In this document: positions 32,954 to 45,135 of the stretch, one piece after another | Layout of the letters: the number at the start of each line of letters is the position of its first letter | How positions within the stretch are numbered: the stretch's first letter is position 1 | Assembly (NCBI RefSeq): GCF_022201045.2 | Contig: NC_068557.1 | Location: 2,170,001 to 2,234,000 of the forward strand | Direction of reading: 5' to 3' | Length of the DNA stretch: 64,000 nt | Origin: Citrus sinensis | Taxonomy: Eukaryota; Streptophyta; Magnoliopsida; Sapindales; Rutaceae | Notes under the pieces: generated by a model | The model's input: the letters and a program-made list of their open reading frames with translations, nothing else | What the model was told of the DNA's origin: nothing | Database searches by the model: none | Translations under genes and position numbers: made by a program

Positions 32954-34654
32954 ATGGCTTTGAGGGTCGATGATGCCAGCAGCAATGAGAGTGCAATTAT
33001 CACTTGTTTAGTTTCTGTGCTTGCCGTGGCTTATTTCGCATGGAATGTGAAAAAATCAAGGAAAGCAAATGCTAAACTGCCACCAGGACCTCGCGGCTTG
33101 CCTGTAATCGGATACCTCCCGTTTCTCGGAACTACTGACTTGCACAAGACATTCACGGAATTAGCTGGTGCGTATGGTCCAATCTTCAAGCTCTGGCTTG
33201 GCAACAAATTGTGTGTAGTGGTGAGCTCGCCTTCCCTAGTTAAACAAGTGGTTCGTGATCAAGATATAACATTCGCTAACCGCGACCCACCGATCGCTGG
33301 ACTCGTGGCCTCCTTTGGTGGCAATGATATTTTATTTTCCAATTATGGTCCTGAATGGAGAAAGTTGCGCAAATTATTTATGGGCAAGTTGATGAGTAAC
33401 GCAAGTCTTGACGCTTGTTATGCTCTAAGAAAACAAGAGGTTAAAAATATTATCAGGGATTTGTATAATAACAACAAAACCGGCATTGGCAAGCCCATAG
33501 ATGTTGGTGAGTTGTCGATCTCAACTTTTGTATGTGTTATACAGAACATGCTATGGGGTGAAGCTCTTGAATTAAGAGAGAAAGGGATCAGTAACCTTGG
33601 GGCTGAGATAAAGTTTAAGCTAGCAGAACTCGTGGTGCTAATGGGAACACCGAATATTTCGGATATCATTCCCGTGCTTTCATGGCTTGATATACAAGGT
33701 ATAGAGAAGAGAACAAAGAAGATTTCTCTATGGTTTGAAAATTTTATCGATTCTGCTGTTGAACAGTACAGAAACAAGGTCTCTGTTGTCGAAGGCGAGG
33801 GAGGAGCAGGGAACAATATTGAAGGAAGGAATAAAGACTTCTTACAGTTACTCTTGGAGCTTCAGGAAAATGAGGACAGTGCTTCATCAATTAGCACGAT
33901 CCAATTGAAGGCCTTGCTCGTGGTATGTTGTGCCACTGCCACAAACTGTTGTACAAGCGCAGCTGTATAAGTTATGTGTTTTAACTTATTTTTAATTAGA
34001 ATTTTATTGTTATCGTTTTAACAGGACATAATTTCTGGTGGAACCGACACAACAACTACAACGGTGGAATGGACAATGACAGAGTTGATGCACAATCCAC
34101 GAGTAATGAAGAAGGTTCAAGAGGAATTAGCTCAAGTTGTGGGCATGGACAGCTGTGTTGAAGAATTTCACTTGCCCAAATTAAAGTACTTAGATGCTGT
34201 GGTGAAAGAAACATTTCGGCTGCATTCTGTGCCCTATTTAGTACCACGTAGGGCAAGCCAAAGTAGCAGCATTGGTGGCTATACTGTTCCTAAAGATACA
34301 ACGATTATATTGAATGTTTGGGCAATCCACAGAGATCCTCAAATTTGGGATAACCCCTTAGAATTTGGACCAGAGAAGTTTTTGAATGATGGTATTGCGA
34401 GCAAATTTGATTACTCGGGTAACAATTTTCAGTACTTGCCGTTTGGTTCTGGCAGAAGGATGTGTGCAGGGATTGCTCTGGCAGAGAGGATGCTGATGTT
34501 TGTTCTGGCTTCACTGCTGCACTCATTTGATTGGAAATTACCGGCAGGCACAAAGCTAGACTTATCTGAAAAGTTTGGGATTTTGATTAAGAAAAAGGAG
34601 CCTTTGGTAGCTATTCCAACACCAAGACTACCCAATTCAGAGCTCTACCAATAA
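32954..34654 (+). CDS. CYP706: CYP706-like cytochrome P450, copy 5 (532 aa)
   Basis: Complete gene: exon 1 at 32954-33922 (323 codons), 102-bp phase-0 intron, exon 2 at 34025-34654. Anchor is at residues 14-31, hinge LPPGPRGLP, I-helix GGTDTT, E385-T-F-R388, heme loop FGSGRRMC with Cys470. Two motif changes are shared only with copy 4: the PERF arginine, part of the ERR triad, is Lys441 (FGPEKF), and one residue is missing just after RLH (SVPYL for PALPLL), in the region usually called SRS5. The upstream DNA and first 55 residues match the fragment at 20539, while the rest matches copy 4, so the gene looks recombinant. No stop or frameshift. Substrate unknown. Confidence 0.92.
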
Positions 34655-35890
34655 GACAAATGGTTGTGATGGTATTGTGTCCCACTGTATTGGAAGATTT
34701 GTATGTTATTTCAAGGTCAATCATAATAAGCATATTAATAAAGGTCTTCAGGTTGTTATTTTTTCAATGGCAAAATCTATTATCATACTCGTGTTTTCGA
34801 GCTATTTATTTATTTTTGAATTGCAATCTAAAATATATATACTTTAAATTTCTTACAAGATTTTAAATTTATATACATCTACAACCCAAAATCTCCCAAA
34901 AAATCTAAAATCCAAAATTTTACAAAGCATAGACCAAAATTTTTATACCAACTAATTTTTTGATCTATTCTACACTTTCTAAAAGGAGAGACGTTTACTC
35001 CAATATTTGGACTACAATTATATCTAAGCTTAGGTGTCAAATAATAAATTTATAAGTAAATTGGATTTTGAACATGGAGAGAGTTCTAAAACAACTTGCT
35101 TAAAGCAAATGAACTGTCCAATTAATTCAATTTTTCAAAAACAAATCTTTAAACATTCAACGAACATTTTCACAAGCTTCTGGAAGGCACAATCTAAAAC
35201 CCAACAAAGAATTCAAAAAATCTTTGAACTTTTCACAAGCTTCTTGAAGAGATGCGACGGCGCTGCTTTGGTAACTCAGAAGGCTCAGAGATCTTTGAGG
35301 AAATCATGGTTCGCTTTCTTTTTTATCTTTCCTCCTAATCCTTGCAAATTGTGTGAAGGCCAATAAATCCATGAATCTAAATCTCTGTAAATTTCTTTTT
35401 TCCCAAATTTAGATAATTATTTACTCCATGCACAATATCTATCACTGTATCAGCTGTTTTTTTTTTTTGGATGGGGCGGCAGTTTAGAAGAGCTGGAGGG
35501 TGTTCTTGACAGAGCTCAAATTTTTTGTGTGCTCGTTGGGTGGATATATCAATCAAAGATATCCCATACAGTGACATCTGTCGTGATCAAATTATTAGTT
35601 GATCAATGATTTCGACATCTGTTTACTGTAATAAAATTTGTCACTATACATTGATGAAAGTGTTTGATGTGATTTTCTAACTGCTACCGACGGGAAACAG
35701 TTAATAGGTTGATTGAATTTGTGGGATATAGAATCCACATATCGCATGACAGGATCCTGACCACTCGAATCTTATCTACATTTACACGATTAATACACCA
35801 GCTTAGCTGTGACAGTGCCATTAAAAATTATCCTCTCATCATTTGTCTTGTTAAAATTCATTCTGAAACACTGAGACTAAATATACGAAA
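34655..35890. other. 3' flank of copy 5 and promoter of copy 6
   Basis: 34655-35697 nearly repeats 23380-24442, including an antisense H3 relic at 35238-35280. 35700-35890 is the shared P450 promoter and leader ('gttgattgaatttgtggg', 'cattctgaaacactgaga'). The Tourist MITE of 24443 is absent here, which shows the empty site. No gene. Confidence 0.7.
35238..35280 (-). pseudogene. Antisense histone H3 fragment (second copy)
   Basis: Same relic as 23963-24005. It matches minus-strand H3 codons around [14 protein letters not shown] at about 45600-45642, in the same orientation relative to the P450 genes as the intact H3 gene. Confidence 0.65.
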
Positions 35891-37669
35891 ATGGCTTTGT
35901 GGGTCGATGATGCGAGCCGCAAAGAGACTGCAATTATCACTTGTTTAGTTGCTGTAGTCGCCGTGGTCTATTTCGCATGGAATGTGAACAAATCAAGTAA
36001 AGCAAATGCTAAACTGCCGCCGGGACAGCGTGGTTTGCCTGTAGTCGGATACCTCCCATTTCTCGGAACTACTGACTTGCACAAGACATTCAACGATTTA
36101 TCTGGAGTCTATGGTCCGATCTTCAAGCTCTGGTTTGGAAACAAACTGTGTGTAGTGGTGAGCTCGCCTTCCCTAGTTAAACAAGTGGTCCATGATCAAG
36201 ATCTAACATTCTCTAACCGCAGCCCATCGATCGCTGGACTTGTGACCACCTATGGTGGCAATGATATTGCACTTTCCAATTATGGTTCCCAATGGAGAAA
36301 GTTGCGCAAATTATTTGTGGGCAAGTTGATGAGTAACACAAGCCTTGACGCTTGTTATGCTCTAAGAAAACAAGAGGTTAAAAATACTATCAGGGATTTG
36401 TATAACAGCGACAGGGACAATATTGGCAATGGCAGTGGCAATCCCATTGACATTGGTGAATTGTCGAATTCAACTTTGGTATGTGTTATGAAGAACATGC
36501 TGTGGGGTGAAGCGCTTGAATTAAGAGAGAAAGGGATTACTAATCTTGGAGCTGAGCTAAAATTTAAGTTTGCAGAATTCATGGTGCTACTTGGAACACC
36601 GAATATTTCGGATATCTTTCCGGTGCTTTCATGGCTTGATATACAAGGTATAGAAAGAAGAGCACAGAAGATTTCTCTCTGGCTTGAAGATGTCATAAAT
36701 TCTACTGTTGAACAGTATAGAAACAAGGACTTTGTTATTGAAGGTGAAGAAAGAGCAGGGAACAATATTGAAGGATCAAGGAACAAGGACTTCTTGCAGT
36801 TATTATTGGAGCTTCAAGACAATGAAGACAGTGCTAACTCAATTAGCATGAACCAATTTAAGGCCTTGCTCGTGGTATGATAAACAACTAGCCACAAACA
36901 GTTATACAAGCAAAGCTGTATATTTGCATGAGTGATGTTTTGCCTCCAGAATTCTCAATTTTTATCTTATACTATGAAATGTTTTTCAATTCTTCCTTTT
37001 TTTTTAATTAGAATTTAATTGTAATCTTTTGAACAGGATATAATTACGGGTGGAACCGACACCACAACTACGATGGTGGAATGGACTATGGCAGAGTTGA
37101 TGCAGCATCCACTAGTAACGAAAAAAGTTCATGAAGAATTAGCTGAAGTTGTGGGTATGGACAGTTGTGTTGAAGAATTTCACTTGCCTAAATTAAAGTA
37201 TTTAGATGCTGTGGTGAAAGAAACATTTCGTCTGCATCCTGCACAGCCCTTATTAGTACCACATAGGGCAAGCGAGAGTAGCAGCATTGGTGGCTATACC
37301 ATTCCCAAAGATACAACTCTTATGTTGAATGTTTGGGCTATCCACAGGGACCCTCGACTATGGGATAATCCCTTAGAATTTCGACCTGAGAGGTTCTTGA
37401 ACGATGGTATTGCGAGCAAATTTGATTACTCCGGTAAAAATTTTCAGTACTTGCCATTTGGTTCTGGCAGAAGGAAGTGTGCGGGGATTGCTTTAGCTGA
37501 AAGGTTGTTGATGTTTGTTCTAGCTTCGTTCTTGCACTCGTTTGAGTGGAAATTGCCGGTAGGCACAAAGCTAGACTTATCTGAAAAGTATGGGTTTGTC
37601 ACTAAGAAAAAAGAACCTTTGGTTGCAATTCCAACACCAAGACTACCAAATTCAGAGCTCTACCAGTGA
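35891..37669 (+). CDS. CYP706: CYP706-like cytochrome P450, copy 6 (538 aa)
   Basis: Complete gene: exon 1 at 35891-36874 (328 codons), 162-bp phase-0 intron, exon 2 at 37037-37669. Anchor is at residues about 14-31 (LVAVVAVVYFAW). The hinge reads LPPGQRGLP, with Gln for the usual Pro. I-helix GGTDTT, ETFR (E390, R393), FRPERF and heme loop FGSGRRKC with Cys476 are intact. There is a five-residue insertion near residue 178 (DNIGNGSGNP). The end LPNSELYQ groups it with copies 4 and 5, while its standard PERF and HPAQPLL resemble copies 1 and 2. It is the last intact P450 before the H3 gene. Poly(A) signal AATAAA lies near 37741. Confidence 0.93.
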
Positions 37670-37766
37670 GATAAAGTGATTGTGATAGTATCGTGTCCCA
37701 TTATATTGGAAGATTTGTATGTTATTTCAAGTTCGGTCATAATAAACATATAATAAATGTCCTAGG

Positions 37767-38449
37767 TGTTAAGTAAATAAAAGCACCAGGTCGGCCATGC
37801 TACTATCCACGCCGGCGTGGATCACCTCAGCCAAAGTAGTACGAGCAGAACACGGGGGCAAACATGAACCGACCAGAGACGAATACCAACCAGAATCATA
37901 TACCGAGCTGGCACTCATACCCCAGGAAAGCGGGAACACGATCCCACAGAATCGCGGTAGTTGCGCTTTTCCCAGAACAGATCGAAGGGCACGCGAGATC
38001 CCACGTTTGCCCACAATGTAACAGTTAGAGCCCCATGAGGGGCTGCCACCACCCGAAAAATGAGGGATAAAGGGTAAATGGAAAACGTGGGACAAAGGGC
38101 GGCTATAAAAGAGGGAGAAATCGATGAAGAAGGGGACAAAAAAAATTGAAAGAGGGAAAACGCTGCCAAATTGCAATCAGGCCTTTTTCTTACAAACTTC
38201 GAATAAATTAGAAACCATTCTTGAATCTAAATTGCACTGTTTTCCCGTAAATACCTCGTGCTAACTTAGGCATCGGAGGGTTTACGCCGGCAAAACCACC
38301 GGAGTCTCTGATCCGTTTTTGGTGAACGCAGGTTTAGTAAGAGAAAGGAGGGCAATTTCAACCCCAGTGGTTCGAGCAACAGTTGATAACACAAACGTTG
38401 GTGAAGGAATCTGGTCGGTCAAAAAGGCGAGCAGATTTAAGCATCAACA
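37767..38449 (+). mobile_element. Solo LTR, gypsy-like, 683 bp
   Basis: Begins TGTTAAGTAAATAAAAGC and ends GCATCAACA. Flanking 5-mers CTAGG (37762-37766) and CTAAG (38450-38454) match at 4 of 5. It contains TATA-like ggctataaaagaggg at 38101 and 'cttaggcatcggagggttta', a phrase common near the end of plant gypsy LTRs. GC content is higher than the surroundings. It sits within 100 bp of the stop codon of copy 6, and the P450 3' flank resumes after it ('gttgctagtttttcaatgg'). Confidence 0.7.
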
Positions 38450-38454
38450 CTAAG

Positions 38455-39896
38455 TTGCTAGTTTTTCAATGGAATAATCTATCATCATATGTACTTGTGT
38501 TTTCAAGCTATTTGTGATGTACTTATAAATTATATATTATTTTAATGTCTCCCTAACTTAATTTTATGTTAAATTAAATTTATTATATTAATTTTTATAT
38601 TAATTTGTATTTTTATTGTGGGTATATTTTAATATTAAAGAGGAATTAAATTGAAATATTCAGGAAGAAATTTATTTAAAGGAGTCGGAAAGAGAAAGGA
38701 ATAAAGAAATTTAATTGAAACAAATCAACGAAGATACAATTATACAAACCATTATGCATGCACTGACGTGGAGCACTAGAAGGCAATAGATGGCACCTGG
38801 AAATTAAACAGAATTTGGCATAAGTTCCGCAATACATAGGTCTGTGGCTAGCAAATCCGAAGGCAACTAGGATTTTCAATTTAATAAGGGTCACAGCCTG
38901 CAATACACGAAAAAGGCGGCTAGCATTATTAATATAAAAAGCCCACCTGATTGAAAAATTAGAGGGAGATGAGAGAAGGGCAGCAGCCGCACAAAACCGG
39001 AGGAAAAACCCGAGAGAAAAGTCAAAAGAAAAGAGAGAAATTGCAGCTGCAAAACCAAGAGCAACAACTTGGACAAGCCGAATTGCAGATAATAGAGAGA
39101 GACAGTTTCCTGAATTTATTTTTCTTTTCTTTTCTTTTCCAGTTGTCTTACTTGAATATTTCTTATCATGTTTATGAATTCTCTTAATATTTCCATGAAC
39201 TAATTTATTTTGTCAAGGCTACGATGCAGCTTAACTATGAAGACTAAATTTTATAACTATGTATTATTTTTAGCTTATTATTTCACGATGATTGTTCATT
39301 ATTATGCTTCATGCTTTAAAATATCTTACCGATACTTAAATGATTTGTGGATAAATAATGAGATCGACAGGAGATTTAGTGTTTTTGCTCTATATAATGG
39401 ATGCAACAAATTGAACGAAAGACATAAATGTGCCAATGTAATTCATGCAATTTCCATAAAGGTTAATAAATCTTTGTATATTTAAATTCACATAAAGATA
39501 TAGTAGGTTAACTCACCTTAGTGTAAATTAAAAAATTGTTTCAGAATAGGTTTCTTAAAAAAATTAAAATGATATTTAACTTAATTTTAATCTAATATTT
39601 CATCATTACAATTCTCAATAATCAAATAATTTTGAATTAAAAAATAAAATAACAGAAAATATGATTTATTAAAAATTTACAATTAAGAAAACACTCATCA
39701 AACACACACTACCAATGCTTAATTTTCCTATAGCAATGTGTAACATATTAAATCTCATTAAGGATGAAAATATGATTTCTTAATTCATTGGTTGAAGCCA
39801 CATGCGTGCTCTAAAATCTCATTGGATGTATACATTAAGGATAGGTATATTATTTTTTTTATTTTTACACTTATTAAATTCCTCCAACTATCATTT
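38455..39896. other. 3' flank remnant and unclassified repeat
   Basis: 38455-38530 is P450 3' flank. About 38640-39260 has an LTR-like look (tataaaaagccc near 38935, purine-rich leader, 'atgaagactaaattttata'), but I could not find both ends or a target duplication. 39500-39896 matches flanks at 4110-4290 and 16645-17275 and contains the site lacking the SINE. No gene. Confidence 0.4.
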
Positions 39897-42800
39897 TGTT
39901 AACTCACGTGTATATATTATTGATTGTTATATGTTTCCTAGCTAGATAGGATTTCCTTTCCTTGTGAACTAGGGTAATTCTTATGTACATATAAATATTG
40001 ATCAATAAGAGTGCAGACAACTGTTGCCGTTTTGCATCGTAAAATTCTTCATGGTATCAGAGCGTGATGGAAGACCAAACTCAAACAAAAACAAAAGATA
40101 AAGAGGCTAGCGGAAGTGGATTGGGCAAGACAATGATGTCTCCTTACTTCCTCTCGGCCAGTGATAATCCTGGAACTATCATCACTCAAGTGCAACTTCG
40201 AGGAACCAACTATGACGAGTGGGCAATGGCTATGCAGACTGCATTGCGCGCCAAGAAGAAATTCGGTTTTGTTGATGGAATCGTGAAATAGCCTGCTGAT
40301 GACTCGGCTGATTTGGAGGATTGGTGGATGGTGAATTCAATGTTGGTCTCCTGGATACAGAATACAATCAAACCGAACATGCGATCTACTGTGACTAATA
40401 AAGAAGTTGCTAAGTTGTTGTGGGATGCTATCAAGGAAAGGTTCTCTGTTGGGAATGGACCACGTGTGCAGCAACTCAAATCTGAGTTGGCGAATTGCAA
40501 GCAGCGAGGTATGACTATTTTGAATTATTGTGGGAAACTCAAGATGTTGTGGGAAGAATTGAGTAACTACGAGCAATCGCCTGCTTGTCTATACGGTAAT
40601 TGTACGTGTAATCTAGTTGCGGAATGGGATAAGAAACGAGGTGAAGAAAAGTTACATTAATTCTTGATGGGTCTTGATGAAGCCGTGTACGGTGGTGTGC
40701 GGTCTCATATTCTAAGCACCGAGCCGCTGCCAAAGTTGAACCATGCCTATGCCATAGTCATTCAAGAGGAGCAGGTTCAATCAATGACACGTGCTAAGAA
40801 GAACGGAGTGAACCTGTAGCATTTGCCGTTCAAGCCGCGTAAGGATCACATGACAACTGGGATAAGTCTTCTATACTTTGTACCCATTGCAACAAGAATG
40901 GACATGAAGCATCTTCCTGTTTCCAGCTTATTGGATATCCCGAATGTTGGGGTGAACGGTCGAAAGCCACGAGGAATGCAAGTCATGGTCGCGACAATTC
41001 ACGACAGAATAGTAGAAACAATGGGCGTGGTCGTGGAGGTCCTGCTTGGGCCAATGCTGCTCAAGTCGCGACAGGGTCTAACAATCCGTCTGGAGAACTC
41101 CCGGAATCTGCCGCAAGCGATCTCAGCGGTTTGAACAGTGAGCAGTGGAACATATTGCTTAATCTTTTGAACAGTCAAAAAGATAACACCTCACGGATCA
41201 GTGGTAAACTTAATTCAATGGAGTGGATTCTTGATACTGGGGCCTCACATCACATGACAGGAAACAGAAAAATCTTATGCGACATTGTATCTGTTATTCC
41301 ATGTTCTATTCGGCTGCCTGATGGAAACACGACAATAGCAAATAAAGAAGGAACAGTTGTGCTTGCTAGCCTCCTGCGACTAAATAATGTTTTATTTGTG
41401 CCAAGTTTAACTTGCAATTTAATTTCCGTATCGCAACTGATTTGAGATGCCAATTGTTTTATTCAATTTTCTGATCAATTATGTGTGATACAGGACCGCA
41501 TTACGAGGATGCTGATTGAAGTGGGTGAGCAGCGAGAGGGACTCTATTATTTTCTGGACATTGGTTCGGCCGCCGCTCTGTCTAGTGTTGTTAACCGAGC
41601 TTGTGATTTATGGCATCGAAGATTGGGGCATCTTTCTTCTAAAGTTGTTCAGCTGCTCCCTTTTATTGAGTCGGCCTCTTGTCTGTCTAGTTTTCAGAAT
41701 TGTGATGTATGCTTTTGAGCAAAACAATGTCGTGATAAATTTGTTTTAAGCAATAAAAAAGCTTCAGATATTTTTGAATTGATTCATTGTGACTTGTGGG
41801 GACCTTATCGCACAACTAGTTCTTGTGGTGCTCATTATTTCTTAACTATTGTTGATGATTTTTCTCTCGGTGTTTGGACATATCTTCTAGTCGCGAAGAA
41901 TGAGGTTGGGCGTGTATTACGCAATTTTTTGAGTATGGTCTCTAGACAATTCCATAAACTTGTTAAAATCATGCGGACAGACAATGGGACAGAATTTATG
42001 CATTTATCTGATTTCTTTGCTGAGTATGGCATTCATTATCAGACACCTTGTGTGAGTACTTCTCAAAAAAATGGTCGAGTCGAACGCAAGCATCGACACA
42101 TTCTCAATGTTGCTCGCGCTCTGCGCTTTCAGGCTTTCTTACCAATTGAATTATGGGGTGAATGTGTCTTAATTGCTTGCTACTTGATCAATCGAACACT
42201 TTCTGTTCTTCTTGACGGACAGACTCCTTATGAACGACTATTTGGCAAGGCATCATCTTATGCAAATATTCGGTCATTTGGTTGCCTCGCCTATGCCTAC
42301 AACCGTGATCATCGCGGTGATAAATTCGCTAGTCAAAGTCGTCACTGTATATTCATGGGTTATCTTTTTGGTAAAAAGGGATGGTATTTATATGATTTGG
42401 AGAGTGCCTCATTCTTTACTTCCCAAGATGTAATGTTCGTTGAGCATGAATTTCCCTACAAGGCTCTAACCGAACCAGCAGCTACTGCCACGCCTGCTCC
42501 TAAGCCTGATGAACCGGTTTTAGCTGAGCATTTATCACATGATTTAAGTGCTCATGTTGTCTCACCAAATTCGGTTCCTGTTGCTTCACAGGATACAAGC
42601 GATGTTCATGAGACCATTAATACTTCATCACCTGTACCTACTTCTCCTACTCTTGATAAGCATGCTTCTGACGACAGGGGGGGCATTGAGGCTATTAAGA
42701 CATCATTGCAACAACAACCGATGTTGGGGCGCCATCTTAGACAGCGGCAACAATCGATTAAGTTAAAAGATTATGTCTTGCATATTGTTCAGCATTTGAG

Positions 42801-43727
42801 TCCCTCTTCGCGGCCCTCTTCATGCTCACACGCTCAATCACTTCCTGCAGGTAGTCCTTATCCCATACTTGATTATGTGAATTGTAATTATTTTCTCATC
42901 TCGACATTGTGCTTTTCTAGCAGCGATTACTGCAGGAGCTGAGCCTGCCTCTTTTGGTGAAGTCGTGAGAGATCCTACATGGCGTGAGGCCATGAAGTCT
43001 GAATTGCAGGCACTGGAAAATAATAACACATGGACTGTTGTGTCTCTAACACCTGGAAAGCGTGTCATAGGCTGTAATTGGGTGTACCAGATTAAGTACA
43101 ATGCCGACTGTACAGTTGAAAGATACAAAGCTCGCTTGGTAATCCTTGGGAACAAGCAAGTTGAAGGAATTGATTACACAGAGCATTTGCTCCTGTCGCA
43201 AAACTTGTTACAGTTCGAACTTTTCTGGCTATTGCTGCGGCTAAGAATTGGGAGCTTCATTAGATGGATGTTCACAATGCTTTCTTACACGGTGACCTCA
43301 ATGAAGAAGTTTACATGTGCCTACCGTCTGGTTTCACCTCAAATGAATCTGGAATGGTTTGTCGTCTAAGAAAGTCATTATATGGATTAAACCAAGCTCC
43401 CCGTTGCTGGTTTGCAAAGTTGGCAGTGGTTTTGAAGACTTACGACTTTGCTCAATCGAGCTCGGATTATTCTCTCTTTACCTTGCATCGGGATAGCATA
43501 CATTTACTTTTGCTTGTGTATGTTGACGATATAATTGTTTCGGGAAACAACAACGAAGCTATTCGGGTATTCAAGATGTATTTGAGTGACTGTTTTTATA
43601 TGAAAGATTTGGGTCCATTGAAATATTTTTTGGGTGTTGAAGTTGCAAGAAATCCGACAGTAATCTTCCTGTCTCAGCGGAAGTTGCAAGAAATTACTTG
43701 GTGCAAAACCAGCTCCATTTCCCTTGG
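39897..43727 (+). mobile_element. Ty1/copia retrotransposon relic, 3' end replaced by P450 exon
   Basis: The 5' LTR is 39897-40051 (155 bp, TGTTAACTCACG...AATTCTTCA). Primer-binding site TGGTATCAGAGC at 40052-40063. Gag lies at 40064 to about 41110, protease to RT at about 41200-43727. There is no RNase H or 3' LTR. The RT sequence stops inside 'ccagctccatttccctt' and continues as P450 exon 2. The insertion point (cattt) is recognisable in the related flank at about 17270. Confidence 0.88.
40064..43727 (+). pseudogene. Copia gag-pol remnant
   Basis: Gag: LRGTNYDEWAMAMQTALRAK, TAG at 40289, then DWWMVNSMLVSWIQN and onward. Zinc knuckle region near 40880. Protease LDTGASHHMTG near 41230. Integrase VERKHRHILNVARAL near 42080, with the catalytic Glu kept, and IHCDLWGP near 41785. 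RT start WREAMKSELQALENN near 42980, YVDDIIVSG near 43520 and LKYFLGVEV near 43620. Stops and at least three frameshifts. Confidence 0.82.
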
Positions 43728-43938
43728 TGGCTATACCATTCCCAACGATACAACTCTTATGTTGAAATGTTTGGGCAATCACAGGGGCCCTCAACTTTGG
43801 GATAATCCCTTAGAATTTCGGCCCGAGAGGTTCTTGAATGATGGTATTGCAATCAAATTCGATTACTCGAGTAACAATTTTCAGTACTTGCCATTTCATT
43901 CTGGGAGAAAGAAGTGTTGCTGGGGTTGCTCTAGGTGA
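43264..43938 (+). other. Open frame fusing copia RT to P450 heme region
   Basis: An uninterrupted 224-codon frame begins in the RT palm (MDVHNAFLHGDLNEEVYMCL), passes YVDDI, and at about 43727 enters P450 exon 2 (GGYTIPNDTTLML, FRPERFLNDG, QYLPFHSGRKKC). The heme loop Gly is His (PFHSG) and a frameshift follows the Cys, so no working P450 can result. There is no sign of a promoter of its own. It is most likely a fusion by deletion and not a gene. Confidence 0.6.
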
Positions 43939-44123
43939 GAGGATGTTGATGTATGTTCTGGCTTCGCTATTGCACTTGTTTGAGTGAAAATTGCCGACAG
44001 GCACAAGGCTAGACTTATCTGAAAAGTTTGGGATTGTCATTAAGGAAAAAAAAAAAAAAGAAGAAGCCCTTGGTTGCTATTCCAACACCAAGACTACCAA
44101 ATTCAGAGCTCTATAAGTAAGAT
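43728..44123 (+). pseudogene. P450 exon 2 fragment (C-terminal part)
   Basis: From GGYTIP to the stop after 'RLPNSELYK', with FGSG changed to FHSG, an inserted base after the heme Cys codon, a TGA in 'FE-KLP' and an A run near 44045. The P450 3' flank follows (aataaaatgtcc near 44195). Confidence 0.85.
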
Positions 44124-44334
44124 CAAAATGGTTGTGATGATATTGTTTCCCATTGTATTGGAAGATTTCTATTTTATTTGAAGTTCAATCATAATAAAAT
44201 GTCCTTGGTTGCTAGTTTTTCAATGGCATAATCTATCATCATATGTACTTGTGTTTTCAAGAAGCTAGTTGGACTAATTTATTTTTGAATTACAATCTAT
44301 AAATATTTATATTTTAAATATCAGCAGCAACGGA

Positions 44335-45135
44335 ATAATATGGAGTGTATGGTCTGATCTTAAAGCTCTGGCTTGAAACAAATTATGTGGAGTCGTGTGC
44401 CCGCTTTCCCTAATTAAACAAGTGGTTCGTGATCAAGACACAACATTCGCTCCCTGCGACCCAACAATCGCCGCACCGGTTGCCACCTATGGCGCCAACG
44501 ATATAGCATGATCCAATTATGGTCCCGAATGGGAAAAGTTGTGTCAATTATTTGTGGCCAAGATGATGAGTAATGCAAGCCTCGATGCTTGCTATGGTCT
44601 AAGAAACCAAGGGGTTAAAAATACTATTAAGAGACATGTATAACAACAACCCAAAAAAAAAAAAAGAAGGGAATTGGCGTGTGTAATTCAGAACCTGCTG
44701 TTGGACGGCACTGGCACGCTTGCATTAGGAGACAAGGGGACTAAACTTGGAGCTGTGCTAAACTTTAAGCTTGCGGAGCTCATGGCGCTAATGGGAACAC
44801 CAAATATTTTGCACATCTTTCCGATGCTTTCATGGTTTAATTCAAGGTATAGAAAGGAGAACAAAGAAGATCTCTCTATGGTTCAAATATATTATAAGTT
44901 CTACTGCTGAAAGTGTAGAAACAAAGTCTGTTGTTAAAGGTGAAGAAGAAGCAGCAGGGAACAATACTGAAGGAGGTAATAAGGACTTCTTGCAGTTACT
45001 CTTGGAACTTCAAGAAAATGAAGACAATGCTTTCATTAGCTTGATCCATTAAGGCCCTGCGCTTGGTGTTTGGAATCACTAAGAAAAAGCGCCTCCGGTT
45101 GCCATTCCAACACCAAGACCTCCCAATTCAAACTA
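44335..45135 (+). pseudogene. P450 pseudogene, exon 1 joined to the end of exon 2
   Basis: Exon 1 is recognisable from about residue 65 ('gagtgtatggtctgatctta') through QVVRDQDTTFA, a TGA in place of TGG (IA-SNYGPEW), LMALMGTPNILHIFPM and LLLELQENEDN. At about 45070 it jumps straight to 'aatcactaagaaaaagcgcc', the last codons of exon 2. The intron and most of exon 2 are deleted. It lies just before the H3 gene's 3' flank. Confidence 0.82.

Noticed and set aside
38640..39260. Possible further solo LTR
   Set aside because: LTR-like TATA and purine-rich leader, but no TG...CA ends with target duplication could be fixed.
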